A DNA stretch of 47,837 bases from an uncultured Bacteroidales bacterium (GTDB lineage Bacteria > Bacteroidota > Bacteroidia > Bacteroidales > CAIWKO01), in the NCBI GenBank assembly GCA_903913285.1, contig CAIWKO010000011.1:1-47837 (forward strand), given 5' to 3'. A program made the position numbers and the translations under genes. Positions 8,343-17,200 of the stretch are shown piece by piece. Numbering within the stretch: position 1 is the first letter of the stretch; each line of letters starts with the position of its first letter. The notes beneath the pieces are model-generated. The model had not been told where the DNA came from. It did not search any database and saw only the letters and a list, made by a program, of their open reading frames with translations.

Positions 8343-8777
8343 TTATTCTGCTTCGAATTGAAGCTGATGAATCAGCGGAACACCATTCACTTTCTTAATA
8401 AGAAAATACGTTCTGAATTTGGTTGTTTTGGTAACCAATGTTCCTATTGAGAATTGAGAACCCTCGTTAGATGTGCCTTGTTGGTTAATTTTAAATGAAA
8501 CCGGAGGATATTGCGTGAAAAAATTCTTTACGATCATTTCAGCCTGAGATTTACTGTAAACACCATCACTTGAGGGAACGGTCAGATCAATACTTGAATT
8601 AAAATACGAGGCAAGCTTTTTCGCATCACCTGAATTGATTGCTGCAGCAATATTGTTTGTGATATCATCATTTATCCTGTTTATTGTGCTGTCTTTCGAA
8701 CTGGCTGAATCAACAGGATATGCAAAGATATTCAACGAAAAAAATAAGGAAAATGTTATTAGAGTTAAGTATTTCAT
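8343..8777 (-). CDS. DUF4783 family exported protein
   Basis: A 144-residue protein with a cleavable signal peptide (about residues 1-19, MKYLTLITFSLFFSLNIFA). The rest resembles an NTF2-like fold of the DUF4783 family: NNIAAAINSGDAKKLASYFN, VYSKSQAEMIVKNFFTQYP, and a C-terminal beta part with KFRTYFLIKKVNGVPLIHQL. The family is confined mainly to Bacteroidota and has no known function. It lies directly upstream of nadC, a neighbourhood I recall as common in this phylum. A separate promoter box between the two suggests they need not be one transcript. Confidence 0.85.
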   Translation of the reverse strand: MKYLTLITFSLFFSLNIFAYPVDSASSKDSTINRINDDITNNIAAAINSGDAKKLASYFNSSIDLTVPSSDGVYSKSQAEMIVKNFFTQYPPVSFKINQQGTSNEGSQFSIGTLVTKTTKFRTYFLIKKVNGVPLIHQLQFEAE

Positions 8778-8844
8778 TTCAAATAAACTTTAATACCAGA
8801 ATTCTACAAAAACCAAGCCATATATTTTCATGCTTTTGTAGTAA

Positions 8845-8852
8845 CAAAAATA
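8845..8852 (-). promoter_or_regulatory. Candidate -7 box for the DUF4783 gene
   Basis: The minus strand reads TATTTTTG about 68 nt before the ATG. The -33 box is not clear. Confidence 0.35.
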
Positions 8853-8887
8853 TAAAATCTTTTCAGAAATAAATTAATTATTAGAAA

Positions 8888-10153
8888 TTATCTTACTATC
8901 TGGAACTTTCCGACAGTCAATTTTCCATCAATTTTCAAAAGATAACAATACATTCCGCTTGACAGTGGCGAAATGGAAATTCTTTTGCCGGCAACAGCTT
9001 CGCCGTTTAAAACCTCTACCCCCTGAGAATTCAAAATAGAATAGTTGAAGGTCTTTGTAAACTCAGGGATCTCAAAAATAATATAATCAGAAGCCGGGTC
9101 GGGGAATAATTTTACAAAACGGGATTCTTTAGCAACAGTATTTATTCCTACAGAAGTAATATTTACACTTTGAATTACTGTATCAGATGCACATCCTCTG
9201 AAAGCAACAAGCATCACAGAATAGGTTCCTGTTGCCGAATAGGTATGGGTTGTAATATTTCCTGTATCGCTTTGCCCATCGCCGAAATTCCAGAAATAGG
9301 AATCAGCATTAGTTGAATAATTTGTTAAAGAAATATGGTTTTCACTTATAATATCGCTAAAACCTGCATGTACGGTCAATGTATCGATCTTCCATAAATC
9401 CAGACTATCAAAAACCACCTGATGGGCATATTGCTGAAGATGTAATGCAGTTGCAGGATTTACTCCGACTGGATAAGCTGCTCCAATCGGTGACTTATGA
9501 AACATTGAAGCATAAAAAGTACAGGCAGCCAGATAACTTCCTGCTATACTGGGATGGCTTCCATCTGCAGCATACAATACAATCGAATCCCCGTCATCAC
9601 GAACTCTTTTCCATGCCACTCCAACCGGTGCAACAACTGCATTTAATGTCTGGCTCATTTGCAGATAGGTATTTCTGATTCCTGCCTGCATACCTTCATA
9701 GGTACAAATTGGGGGATAAGTAGCACAATTTGATGGATCACCGTCTTGATGACCCCAGGTCATAAAAAATAGTGTATTTGTACACGAATCATTCTTTTTG
9801 ATGTATTTATTTAATGAATCCGCATAAGGATAAACATCCGTTGCAACCTGAGAAGGTGGAAATGCAGGTAGCTGGCTCTGTTCTTGCAACACCACAAAAT
9901 CCCATGGTTTGGACTGTATCTTGCTCAAAGAAGTTGCGTTAGTAGAATGTGCCTGAAGTGTACTTCCCCCCACAGTATTTTCATCATGGATCAAGGTATC
10001 GCCTTTTGATAATGCAATTTGAGTAATCAATGTTGGCAGGTCATTTACATAAGTATAGCTATTTCCTAAAAATAATACTTCCAGCTTTTTCTGTGCAAAA
10101 AGCGAAGTACAGAAACAAACTAAAAAAAGTTGTAATCCAATAAATTTTCTCAT
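8888..10153 (-). CDS. Secreted SGNH hydrolase with PKD domain and T9SS sorting domain
   Basis: A 421-residue secreted protein: signal peptide about 1-20, SGNH/GDSL-like hydrolase 23-255, PKD domain about 262-333, and a T9SS type A C-terminal sorting domain about 347-421. Catalytic blocks are visible: GNSYT (30-34, Ser32), GGSTL (62-66), and DGSHPS (197-202, Asp197/His200). The PKD signature is YFWNFGDGQSDTG. The C-terminal domain has FPDPASDYIIFEI and ends GKLTVGKFQIVR. The enzyme is probably an esterase or deacetylase exported through the T9SS and anchored at the cell surface; the substrate is unknown. It shares the window with a PorU2/PorV2 pair but not an operon. Confidence 0.9.
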   Translation of the reverse strand: MRKFIGLQLFLVCFCTSLFAQKKLEVLFLGNSYTYVNDLPTLITQIALSKGDTLIHDENTVGGSTLQAHSTNATSLSKIQSKPWDFVVLQEQSQLPAFPPSQVATDVYPYADSLNKYIKKNDSCTNTLFFMTWGHQDGDPSNCATYPPICTYEGMQAGIRNTYLQMSQTLNAVVAPVGVAWKRVRDDGDSIVLYAADGSHPSIAGSYLAACTFYASMFHKSPIGAAYPVGVNPATALHLQQYAHQVVFDSLDLWKIDTLTVHAGFSDIISENHISLTNYSTNADSYFWNFGDGQSDTGNITTHTYSATGTYSVMLVAFRGCASDTVIQSVNITSVGINTVAKESRFVKLFPDPASDYIIFEIPEFTKTFNYSILNSQGVEVLNGEAVAGKRISISPLSSGMYCYLLKIDGKLTVGKFQIVR

Positions 10154-10256
10154 AGCAAATTTTTTACAAAAATATATTAAAATGGGGAAACCTTATTCTC
10201 CGATTTTCATTCCTATATGGAAATGATTTATAAATTTGTTGAATAAACGTCATTTT

Positions 10257-10730
10257 ATGAAAATTACTTTGGTTCTTACCGGAAAAACTGAGATGGATTA
10301 TATCATAAAAGGTTCGGAAGAATACATTAAACGGATAAAACGATATATTAATTTTGAAGTAATTTCTATTCCGGATATAAAAAACGCTAAAAATCTGTCT
10401 ATTGAGCTTTACAAACAAAAAGAAGCCGAAGCTCAAGAAAAAATATTAAGTAAAGCCGATCTGATAATATTACTTGATGAATTTGGTACAGAATATAATT
10501 CGATTGAATTAGCAAAATATATAGACACCAAAATACAATTAAGCATTAAAAATATGGTTTTTGTTGTTGGCGGAGCATTTGGATTTGCACCTGAAATAAA
10601 AAAAATGTCGCATTATAGTATATCGTTGTCACGATTAACATTTCCACATCAATTAGTAAGATTGATTTTTCTGGAACAACTTTACAGAGCTTTTACAATA
10701 ATCCGAAACGAAAAATATCATCACTCCTGA
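10257..10730 (+). CDS. rlmH: 23S rRNA (pseudouridine1915-N3)-methyltransferase
   Basis: A 157-residue SPOUT-class enzyme that methylates N3 of pseudouridine 1915 in 23S rRNA. The start at MKITLVLTGKTE fits the family; the in-frame codon seven residues earlier (10236) is not needed. The SAM-binding knot is FVVGGAFGFAPEIKK. The C-terminus carries the family's conserved segments SLSRLTFPHQLVRLIFLEQL and YRAFTIIRNEKYHH. Length is normal. It is AT-rich. Its 3' end overlaps the convergent lnt gene by 10 bases. Confidence 0.97.
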   Translation: MKITLVLTGKTEMDYIIKGSEEYIKRIKRYINFEVISIPDIKNAKNLSIELYKQKEAEAQEKILSKADLIILLDEFGTEYNSIELAKYIDTKIQLSIKNMVFVVGGAFGFAPEIKKMSHYSISLSRLTFPHQLVRLIFLEQLYRAFTIIRNEKYHHS

Positions 10731-12367
10731 GCTTTTCTCTTTGCTGTAATGATTCTTCTTCGTTTATTTAATAGAATTATAATAAGTTGAAGTATGAGGA
10801 TTGAAAAAGTAATATACATGGAAATCTTTCCAATATAGTCCCCAAAACGAGCATAAAAAGTCTTATAACTATTCGCATTGATCTGCATTTTTAACACATC
10901 AGGAGTCCAGTATTGGGTTTTCGCCAAAACATCTCCACGCTGATTTATAAACCCAGAAATCCCAGTATTTGCAGAACGCGCAATACTTCTGCGTGTTTCA
11001 ATAGCTCTCAACCGGGCATACTCAAAATGTTGTTTATAGCCTGCTGTATTTCCCCACCAACCATCATTGGTGATAATAAAGATAAAATTTGCGCCATTAC
11101 GAATATATCCTGTAATGAAGTCTCCATAAATTGATTCATAGCAAATCACTGGAGCAATTTTGGGTGAATTATTTTTTTGACCAAAAACAGTTCTCTCCTT
11201 TTGAGTAGCATTGCTCCCTGTCATTCCCCCAAGATCAATTGCATATCTTTCAAGTGGTTTAAGCACTTTTGGGAAAGGCATCATTTCAACACCTGGTACC
11301 AGCTTAGATTTATGGTATAATTGAGGAACTTCTTTAAAATCTAAATACATTGCTGTATTACATACATCAAACCAATAATTATCGGATTTAGAGTATCGGG
11401 CAGTTGCTGATAACTCTTCATTGGGCTCATAAATTTTATATGATGAAACACCTACAATAATCTTTAGTTTCGGATATTTTTTTATTAATCCCTTTAAACT
11501 ATCCACGTCTGTGTTTGTATTTATTTCATTTTCAATAATACCGGAAGGCAAGGCTGTCTCAGGAAAAATCAAATAATCTGTTTTATCATCAACTTTTTGC
11601 CGGGCTAAATGCAACATTTTATTCACTTGCTGTTCCTCACTCATGCTGCTAAACTTTTCATTATATGGATCCACATTAGGTTGGACTACAACACAAGTAT
11701 ATGGGTTTTCCGTTTCATGGTAATTATAATACAACCCAATAGAAATTAATGATGGGATTATTAATAACGTGGCAAAACATACAATAAAAATGATAGTATT
11801 TTTTCGTGATTTAAAGTTCCCAAATGCATTCAATAGTAATTTATACAGCAAAATATTTGATAATAGGATCCAAACATCACCACCAAATATACCCGTGTAT
11901 TCATACCACTGAATAAATAGCGGATAATGTGCAAATCCATTTCCTAAGTTTAACCAAGGCCATGATAAATCCCAACTCAGATGTAAATATTCGAATGTTA
12001 TCCAAAAAAGAATTAATACATTAAATGCTCCTCTTGATTTAAATATCGTTCTGCGTACAAGATGATACAGATGAAACACTATGGCCATAAAAAGTGCATT
12101 GCAAACAACTGCCATTACAGCACCAAAGAAAGTTGAATAATAGATCCACCAAGTAGTTAAAAGATTCCAAATAAAAAATGTAATATAAGAATAAAAAAAC
12201 ACACTTGATTTTATGAAGTTATGTTTATTTTTTGCTATAAAATCTTCGATATAAAGTAAAGGAACAAATGCTATGAAAAGTAGGAATGGAAATCCACTTA
12301 CCGGCCACGAAACTGAAAGTAGAAGCCCACTTAAAATGGCCATTAAAAGTAAGTACCTTTTTTTCAT
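10721..12367 (-). CDS. lnt: Apolipoprotein N-acyltransferase
   Basis: A 548-residue inner-membrane enzyme that adds the third acyl chain to lipoproteins. About six to seven N-terminal helices precede a nitrilase-fold domain (about 225-510) and a last helix. The catalytic triad is visible: Glu270 in FPETALPSG, the Lys region YHKSKLVPGVE, and Cys409 in PVICYESIYGD. The motif FIIITNDGWWG follows, then ARLRAIETRRSIARSANTG. The family's usual SWPWLNLGN segment is also present. A TAGGTTTG promoter box lies about 18 nt upstream of the ATG. Its target set would include the lipoproteins at 22982-24085. Confidence 0.96.
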   Translation of the reverse strand: MKKRYLLLMAILSGLLLSVSWPVSGFPFLLFIAFVPLLYIEDFIAKNKHNFIKSSVFFYSYITFFIWNLLTTWWIYYSTFFGAVMAVVCNALFMAIVFHLYHLVRRTIFKSRGAFNVLILFWITFEYLHLSWDLSWPWLNLGNGFAHYPLFIQWYEYTGIFGGDVWILLSNILLYKLLLNAFGNFKSRKNTIIFIVCFATLLIIPSLISIGLYYNYHETENPYTCVVVQPNVDPYNEKFSSMSEEQQVNKMLHLARQKVDDKTDYLIFPETALPSGIIENEINTNTDVDSLKGLIKKYPKLKIIVGVSSYKIYEPNEELSATARYSKSDNYWFDVCNTAMYLDFKEVPQLYHKSKLVPGVEMMPFPKVLKPLERYAIDLGGMTGSNATQKERTVFGQKNNSPKIAPVICYESIYGDFITGYIRNGANFIFIITNDGWWGNTAGYKQHFEYARLRAIETRRSIARSANTGISGFINQRGDVLAKTQYWTPDVLKMQINANSYKTFYARFGDYIGKISMYITFSILILQLIIILLNKRRRIITAKRKAQE

Positions 12368-12384
12368 ACCTTGTAATTCAAAAA

Positions 12385-12392
12385 CAAACCTA
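12385..12392 (-). promoter_or_regulatory. Candidate -7 box for lnt
   Basis: The minus strand reads TAGGTTTG (TAnnTTTG match), giving a short leader of about 11 nt. A T-rich stretch occupies the -33 region. Confidence 0.45.
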
Positions 12393-12519
12393 CATATTTT
12401 TTTACTAAAAAAACATATTACTTAAAAAAAACATTTAATAAAATGTATGATACCTGAAAATAATAACAAATTGGTAGGCTTAAAAAAAAAATTATGAATG
12501 AAAGAAGTAATTTTAACTA

Positions 12520-14259
12520 TTACAATTTGGGATTTTTATATAATTCTATTGAAATTTGAAATGAAGACATCTCTTTTACTAATACCCAATTTTGTTTGAC
12601 TTCTTCGTAGGGTTGCAAATTTCTAACATTAAGAATATTGGAATAAAGTATGTATTTGTATCTTGGAATTTCTGTTACTTCCAAATCACTATACGAAAAA
12701 TCATTTTGCAAATACGAATACTTAAAATCATTATTTAAAGGAAATTCTGTATGAATTTCTTTAGGGTCAATTTTATCTGATTGAATAAAAGTTCTCATAT
12801 TTTGTTCAAGTTTGAAATAAGGCAGAACTTTTAGAGAAGTATCCCAGGCATTACCATATTTTTGAGGGTAAACAATAAAATTTCCAAAAAACAAACATAA
12901 TAGTATGGATGCAAATATAAGAATCCGGTGTTTTTTAGAATTAATATTTTGAATAAAATACACGGCAAAAATGCTAAGAATTGTGAAAGTAATAAGGAAA
13001 TATTTATGTCCAATAGGGTTTGAAATAAATATCATTACCCCTATATTCATAAGGAGAGGAATAATTAGAATAATCAATATTTTTTTTAACTCTGCTGAAA
13101 TTTTTATTTTTTGATAAAAAACAAAAAAACCTACAGAACATAAAAGCCAAATAAAAATTCTTCCTGAATCAACAAGTTTCCAAATAATAAATCCAAATTG
13201 TCTGAAAACCATGTTTAATGAATTAGTATCCCGAAATGAATTTTTTTCCGGAGTAAAAAACAGCCAACCTGTTTTATTTAAATGATATATACACCAACAA
13301 ATAAGAAAAATTAATGCGGGAATATAACACAAGTAGTCATTTATTTTAAGCCTGTTCTTTTCAATAATAAGAATAAATATCAATTGAACTAACAGTAAAC
13401 AAAAAATAAACACTATTGCTCGTATTGAAATGGTAGACAATAACAACAGGCTAATTGAAAAGAACAGATATTTTTTTTCAATCAGTGTTCTTATGGCAAG
13501 CAAAGCAAAATATAAAAAGACAATATCATAACCAATTAAAACTATTTGCGTCGATATTGCAGGGTCAAACAGTAATAATAAATAAACTAAGAACAGAGAT
13601 CCCGGTTTAATAAAATGAAGCGAAATGTTTTTTACTTCCCAAAATATGCCAACAACAAAAGTTATGATCGCAATATGGCTTACCAATAATGATTGCCCCA
13701 TTATTTTCCAGCAGGCTGCTAAATAATATGCATAAAGTGTGATAACACCGTAATCTAACTTTTGTGAAGGTATAATTTTTCTAAAAGAATTATTGAAATA
13801 GAAACTAGCACTTTCAGATATTGTAATATTATCCCAGAAAAAAGGAATATTTACAGATAATAAAACTGCAACAATGCTAAGAAACGAAAAGAATAAAAAT
13901 ATTTTTCGTGGATTTTGATTAAATCTTGTAATCAAATTAGAAGTCATTTTCTTTTTAATTACCTTTTTTATCAAATACTGCGGTTTGCTGTTCAAAGTTA
14001 AATAAATTCTACTGACATTGTGTCCTATTTTAATGGCTCTGTTTACAAATTTATGATTAAAATTATATCCAGACCATTTGATATTGTTTTTGAAGCGATA
14101 ATCTTCAAGAACTGTATCTCCAAAACAAAGCTCCGAAACACTTTCATCAATAATGTTTGACTTAACAAACCTAAAACACCTTAAATAATTGAACCCATAC
14201 AATATCTGCATGACAGATCGATAGAAAAAAATATTTCTATATATAGGGCTGATTTTCAT
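12520..14259 (-). CDS. Membrane glycosyltransferase-like protein with methyltransferase-like N-terminus
   Basis: A 579-residue frame, very AT-rich (about 25% GC in a sampled line). Residues 1-88 look like the start of a Bacteroidota class I SAM-dependent methyltransferase: MKISPIYRNIFFYRSVMQIL, then a motif I relic VSELCFGD (41-48), then a Rossmann-like YNFNHKFVNRAIKIGHNV. The methyltransferase stops there and runs into a multi-pass membrane protein from about residue 119 (IFLFFSFLSIVAVLLSV), with a GT-C-like arrangement of about ten helices. An internal ATG at 13947 (residue 105, MTSNLITRFNQNPRKI) is a plausible start for the membrane protein alone. Either the two are fused, or a decayed methyltransferase happens to be in frame. 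The membrane part is similar in layout to GT39-type enzymes but I see no sure catalytic motif. Confidence 0.65.
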   Translation of the reverse strand: MKISPIYRNIFFYRSVMQILYGFNYLRCFRFVKSNIIDESVSELCFGDTVLEDYRFKNNIKWSGYNFNHKFVNRAIKIGHNVSRIYLTLNSKPQYLIKKVIKKKMTSNLITRFNQNPRKIFLFFSFLSIVAVLLSVNIPFFWDNITISESASFYFNNSFRKIIPSQKLDYGVITLYAYYLAACWKIMGQSLLVSHIAIITFVVGIFWEVKNISLHFIKPGSLFLVYLLLLFDPAISTQIVLIGYDIVFLYFALLAIRTLIEKKYLFFSISLLLLSTISIRAIVFIFCLLLVQLIFILIIEKNRLKINDYLCYIPALIFLICWCIYHLNKTGWLFFTPEKNSFRDTNSLNMVFRQFGFIIWKLVDSGRIFIWLLCSVGFFVFYQKIKISAELKKILIILIIPLLMNIGVMIFISNPIGHKYFLITFTILSIFAVYFIQNINSKKHRILIFASILLCLFFGNFIVYPQKYGNAWDTSLKVLPYFKLEQNMRTFIQSDKIDPKEIHTEFPLNNDFKYSYLQNDFSYSDLEVTEIPRYKYILYSNILNVRNLQPYEEVKQNWVLVKEMSSFQISIELYKNPKL

Positions 14260-14277
14260 TATAAAAGTTATCCGGAC

Positions 14278-17200
14278 CTAATTACCCAAGAGATACATTT
14301 TCCCAAATTCCTTTTTAAAATATTGATCGGCTTGGGTTTGGAATAAATCAATTGTATTGCCGTTTAATCGGGTTACTACACGATAAAGATATACACCGTT
14401 TGCAAGTCTGTCACCAAATTCATCCGTGCCATTCCAGGCATAATCAGTAATATTTCTGCCAATATGCAAAGGTCCGAGTTCTGACAAATCAATCTCACGA
14501 ACGACTTTTCCGGTAATAGTCATGATTTGTATCTTGAAAAAAGTTGGAATTTCGGAACCTGTCAGAGTAAATACAAAACGTGTTGCAGTTGTAAACGGAT
14601 TAGGCCAATTCATTACATGGGTGATACTCGGCTTATTGATCACTTCAAACGAAATACTATAATCATTAGATCCTGACTCGTTACTGGAAACATCCTGAGC
14701 TTCAACAATGAATTTATAAACCCCATCTACGGGAAAGTCTGCTTTATATAATATCTTGCAGCTATTATTCGGAAGTGAAGCCGGGATAAATTGTAATATC
14801 TCTTGCCCGCCACTAATAAAATGAACTCGGTTCATAGTTGTACTTCCCGGATTTACAAGATAAACTCTAAAACTACCAGTATCATTAAGCGCTAAAAATT
14901 TATTCTCATCCTTTAAGGTTATCTGGATCTCGGGTTTTGCTGATACGATATCACCATCGAGAATGTGAACTCCATCGAAAGTTACATCAAGTAATGGATT
15001 AGTAATATCTTTACTAACATAGAAATTCAATTCACCAATATTATTAAAGTGGTATTGTTCAATCTGATCATTATTAGGATTCACTTCCATCCACAAACTG
15101 TTAAAGCCACTTAAGCCTTTGCTAGATGCAGAGATCGTATCAATCAAAACATCTCCAGCAGGATGAGGCCTTCGCCGGAATGATCCGAGGTTATGTACCA
15201 CATGATTTTTATCGACGATCCAATATTTTATCAATAAGCTATCCATAGGATAATTACTGATATTATGAGTGGCCGTTGATAGAAATATTTTATCTCCTTC
15301 CTGAATTGTATCGGCATGAAAAACAAAATGCAGAGAGGGATCAAGGGCTGTTTCAGGAACACCATTATATAAAACCTGCCATCTTTTCATTTGTGGCGGG
15401 GTATGCAAACTATCGTCACTCATAAAAGCAACTAATTTAATATAAGGGTGTATGGACGCATCTATTCGTGAACCTAGATTGTAAATATTTGCAGAATCGG
15501 GCGGTAGCATTGATATTACCGTATCCACTTGCCCAGAAAGCCTAATTCCAACAACAGAAAGCCTGATATAATCAGGAACTGATGGTTCTAAACCTCTTTC
15601 CATCCAATGCAATGAACCCCAACTTGAGGCCGGACCAATAACCTCAGATTCGACAAAACCCTGATTCCACCTTGTTAAAAGACTATCATTCAATTTTATA
15701 ATAGAACTGATAGATGTTCCTTGCAACTCGTGAGCAGAACCAATCGGACTTCCTTTTTTGCCAAAAATAATATAGGGAATGTTATTAGGTAAAGTACGAA
15801 TTTCAGCACTTCCAAATGATTCAAATTGAGCGTACAATGCATTATTATAACTCTGTGCAAAATGGTTTCTATGGCTATAAACTAAAATCTTATCGTTCGG
15901 AGGTACTGAATTCAACAAGTTATACAATCCGAGCCTGCTAACCGAATCTGCAGTACTTATATCCCAACGAACATTAGAATTTAATGGATTTACCCAAGGT
16001 TTAGAACTTACACTATCAAAAACAGCTACCAAAACTCCATTCCCGACATCGGCCAAGCCCGACCAAATAGCTTCTATCACATTATTGAGCTTATACCATT
16101 CTTCATTCCAGGGAATATAAGGATAAACACCCGTTTGGCACGAAAGTGATATCACATTGTTTACAAATTCAAATTTTCGTTGAGGCCTGTTATAATTTAC
16201 ATACTGATAAACATCGTTCTTGAATTGATAGAAATGTGCCTGTCCCCAGCCGTTCTTTCCGGTTATATATTGAAAGGAGCTTTCTCTCCAATTGTATTTA
16301 TGAGTTGCGTTTGAGTCAATACTCACGCGCCAATAATATACAATACTATCAGAAGTTATCGGGAAGGTGGGTGTCCAGGTCACCACGCCACCCGAATGAG
16401 TTATATGCCCTACTTGCTTTATCGGACTATTAAATGCATCTGTGGTATCCAATTGAAATTCGTAATCATATGAACCAAGAAATGGGAATCCGGTTGAAGC
16501 TTTGAGTGTAACAGGCAATGAAGGAATTATTGCATATTCTATTGGATATACAGGAATAATATCCGCCGATTTGATGAATAAAGTAACTTCAGTTGAATTA
16601 TTCGTTTCTGATATTTCATCTATTGTATTGAAAAAATCCAGAGTGACTTTAAATTTGTTTAATCCAAGCCCTTTGGCAAGATCAACCGGAAGTTTTAAAT
16701 GAATGGTATCTTTAAAATAAGGAGCCGCAATTTTAGTGAGGTAGGTTGAAGTTGTCGATCCGTCAGGAAAAGTCCTGATGGTTTGTATTACAAATGAATC
16801 GGCAATTGCACGCCCAATGTTTGTTGAGATAATATAGATATTAAAAGAATCCTGATCGGAAGTTACATCCGGAGGATTAAAGTAAATGCTTTGCGGATTT
16901 ATTGTATAATCGGGTTTGGGAAATGAATTAATGATAATAGCCGGATCGCCATGTAATGTCATGGTTAGGCAGGCTTCCTTCGTAGTCAGATCGGGGACCT
17001 CAATATAACTTATTGTTTTTTTAATGATCTCTCCAACAGATTTCCCATAACTTTTAAAACTAACATTATTGTAGAACTCGTTTGAATACAAATTCAATGC
17101 CCATGGTATCCCCAGACTGATAGAACCAAGATATCCTATTTCACCTTTATTTTCAATTAATACAAATTGTTCGCTCGAACTTCCTGAGCCATCCAGAAAA

